From assembly GCF_000701345.1 (NCBI RefSeq), contig NZ_JNIJ01000030.1, positions 1 through 64,000 on the forward strand: a stretch of DNA of 64,000 nt, in the 5' to 3' direction. Position numbers and translations under genes: made by a program. The DNA comes from Bradyrhizobium sp. URHD0069. Lineage in GTDB: Bacteria; Pseudomonadota; Alphaproteobacteria; Rhizobiales; Xanthobacteraceae. Below the pieces are notes generated by a model that was not told the origin of the DNA, made no database searches, and saw nothing but the letters and a program-made list of their open reading frames with translations. Shown in pieces: positions 62,562 to 64,000 of the stretch (position 1 is the stretch's first letter; every line of letters begins with the position of its first letter).

Positions 62562-64000
62562 TTGAACAAACCATCTCTGAGTCGCGAAGACCTGATGGCG
62601 ATGATGGCGGAGATCGGCGGCCGTACGGACCTTGGACCTGTGGTCGCTGAACTAGAGACATGCCTTCGTGACACGCAATCGTTCGACCCGCTCCGACTCG
62701 CGGCTACGTTCGGCGGATTGCTCGCAGTGCCGGAGCTTCAAAGCAACTGCCTTCGCCTCGAAGCTCTGGTTCATCTCACGCTGGCAATAGGCGACGGTCA
62801 GCGTGAGCCGAACCGAAAGATCGTTGGTCGACTGTTTGCGGAGGCCGGAAAGGGAAGGCTCGGTCACAAGGAAGATCCGGCGGAAGATGTCTTTGTGGCG
62901 TTGATTGTGACCCCGCGAGGGGATTTCCGGGTCCTTGAGGGAATTTGGGAAGCCGCAGGCTTCTATCTTCAGCGATTTTTGAACCTCTTGGAGCTCCTGC
63001 CCGCTGGGCCCCTTGCCGACCGCCTTCGCGAACCAGTCTACGCGTTGTTGCGCTTGTCAGACCTCGTTTGCCAGCGAGCGGGGCTCGTCCGGTACCAGCT
63101 AGGCAGCGAAGAGCGGGCCAAGGTGCTGCCCGTATCCGTGTTGGAGACCGTCAGCACGTGGGCTGAAATTGTCTCGTTTGCTGAGGCGGACTTCAAAGAG
63201 TACGGAATTTCCGTTGAGCATCTAGCGGAGTTCGGCTTTCCAGCGGAACGACGCGCTATGCTGCCCTCAGAGGCGATTGGACACTCGACGTTGGAGCGAT
63301 TTCCGATCGCTCACCGCAATGGCGAATTTTATTTCCTCCTGCCGACAGCGACGAGTGCCGCTATCCGCCGCTACATCACCGAAATGATGGAAGGTATTGA
63401 TCTTCGAGAAGCCTTCATTGGCTTCCTGGCGATCGAATACGGCAATCTCTTCGGAGATGTCCCGCTGCTCGGCGAGCGCCGCGGTGCTCCGATTGAATTT
63501 CAACGAACGGAAGATAGCCTTCTCGCCGGCGTGATGATGGAGGTCGATCCGGGATTGTTCATCAATGTCGTGTTTTTTGTGGATCCCCTGAAGGACTTTG
63601 CACAGGATGGCTTGGTCGGGGAAATACCCGATCTCGATAAACTGTCCAAAGACGTCGGAGCCTGGATAGATACTGCTACCGATCCGGCATGTTCCTCACC
63701 CGGTTATCGCGCGGGAATGACTCTGCTCGTGGGATGCGGCATCGGTCGTGCAGCCATTCGGTTTCCGGTTCCACGGTTGCCGCAGGGTTGGAGTTTCGAG
63801 GCCATTAGCGCCCCCAATCTGCACACACTGTGCTGGTTGAACGATTTCAATTCGCTTTCGATGTGGCGACTGCTGGAAAGCGAAAAGCGACTCAATAAAC
63901 TTGGCGTTACACTTCAGAATGTGAACGGTCTCCTCAATCTCGTTGGGTGGTCACGCTCGCTGGAAGGTCATCTCGTTCCGCATGGCGATATTCCAGATGA
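62562..64000 (+). CDS. Large hypothetical protein, 5' part, runs off the window
   Basis: A clean frame from TTG 62562 to the window end (479 codons) with no stop. AGGTGA lies just upstream of the TTG; the ATG twelve codons further in is an alternative. Sequence begins MNKPSLSREDLMAMMAEIGG and includes FGGLLAVPELQSNCLRLEAL, ERFPIAHRNGEFYFLLPTAT and KLGVTLQNVNGLLNLVGWSR. Composition is that of a soluble alpha/beta protein. I recognise no domain in the visible part. It is divergent from the PHP/ATPase gene with 577 bases between starts, and may belong to the same accessory module. Confidence 0.8.
   Translation, partial: MNKPSLSREDLMAMMAEIGGRTDLGPVVAELETCLRDTQSFDPLRLAATFGGLLAVPELQSNCLRLEALVHLTLAIGDGQREPNRKIVGRLFAEAGKGRLGHKEDPAEDVFVALIVTPRGDFRVLEGIWEAAGFYLQRFLNLLELLPAGPLADRLREPVYALLRLSDLVCQRAGLVRYQLGSEERAKVLPVSVLETVSTWAEIVSFAEADFKEYGISVEHLAEFGFPAERRAMLPSEAIGHSTLERFPIAHRNGEFYFLLPTATSAAIRRYITEMMEGIDLREAFIGFLAIEYGNLFGDVPLLGERRGAPIEFQRTEDSLLAGVMMEVDPGLFINVVFFVDPLKDFAQDGLVGEIPDLDKLSKDVGAWIDTATDPACSSPGYRAGMTLLVGCGIGRAAIRFPVPRLPQGWSFEAISAPNLHTLCWLNDFNSLSMWRLLESEKRLNKLGVTLQNVNGLLNLVGWSRSLEGHLVPHGDIPD

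Noticed and set aside
1..64000. CRISPR arrays, complete insertion sequences, rRNA, conjugation or phage structural genes
   Set aside because: Looked for but no regular short repeats with spacers, no transposase genes, and no such gene clusters were recognised.

Overview
The window comes from a Bradyrhizobium/Rhodopseudomonas/Afipia-like alphaproteobacterium. This rests on a Bradyrhizobiaceae-type dispersed repeat (170-210), alphaproteobacterial EcfG-type stress promoters, and many small protein families (DUF6894, DUF2934, DUF3768, DUF2924, PRC-barrel) that I associate with that group. This is recognition of family features, not a database match.

Layout. Positions 1-2381 look like core chromosome: an acyl-CoA dehydrogenase and a tRNA-Gln(TTG) gene. 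The last bases of the tRNA (2358-2383) recur at 58876-58901 with one mismatch in 26. A tyrosine integrase and an excisionase-like gene lie directly inside the left copy, so 2358-58901 reads as one integrated genomic island of about 56.5 kb. Its contents are: (a) 2.4-5.8 kb, integration module and two unknown genes; (b) 5.8-9.5 kb, amidase/nitrilase genes, partly decayed; (c) 10.5-14.9 kb, a predicted HUH endonuclease (Rep-like) next to a UvrD/PcrA-like helicase, with structured intergenic DNA; (d) 15.5-18.4 kb, DUF3768 protein, a cysteine-rich protein and a short tyrosine recombinase; (e) 18.6-23.8 kb, defence-like genes: a deoxyribosyltransferase-like/P-loop ATPase fusion lacking its start, and an overlapping nucleotidyltransferase/metallophosphoesterase pair; (f) 24.7-28.3 kb, methyltransferase, HpnG-like phosphorylase, deaminase and TPR fragment; (g) 28.6-31.8 kb, a serine recombinase operon with a partial duplication; (h) 32.0-35.0 kb, a QueC-like protein with an MG-starting partner, then a truncated DNA methylase; (i) 35.7-44.9 kb, resolvases, PRC-barrel, orphan sdhB, nitronate monooxygenase, alpha/beta hydrolase and a small monooxygenase; (j) 45.1-58.3 kb, a stress and DNA-repair block with Ku, a LigD remnant, an SRAP remnant, two PRC-barrel genes, PfpI, SDR, a flavodoxin-like reductase and many very small genes.

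Beyond the right repeat the DNA is still accessory in character: a PHP/ABC-ATPase fusion (59.2-62.0 kb) and a long unknown gene running off the window (62.6-64.0 kb). A second element may therefore be stacked at the same tRNA.

How the parts fit. Integration and excision are served by the left-end int/xis pair, and a Rep/helicase operon could replicate the excised circle. The passengers are defence-like genes (ATPases, a QueC-like pair, a nucleotidyltransferase pair) and stress genes. All three PRC-barrel genes carry a GGAAC-N17-GTT promoter-like motif 33-36 nt before their start codon, suggesting they answer to the host general stress sigma factor. Decay is widespread: at least ten genes are truncated or frameshifted. 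No complete insertion sequence, CRISPR array, rRNA, conjugation gene cluster or phage structural gene was seen.
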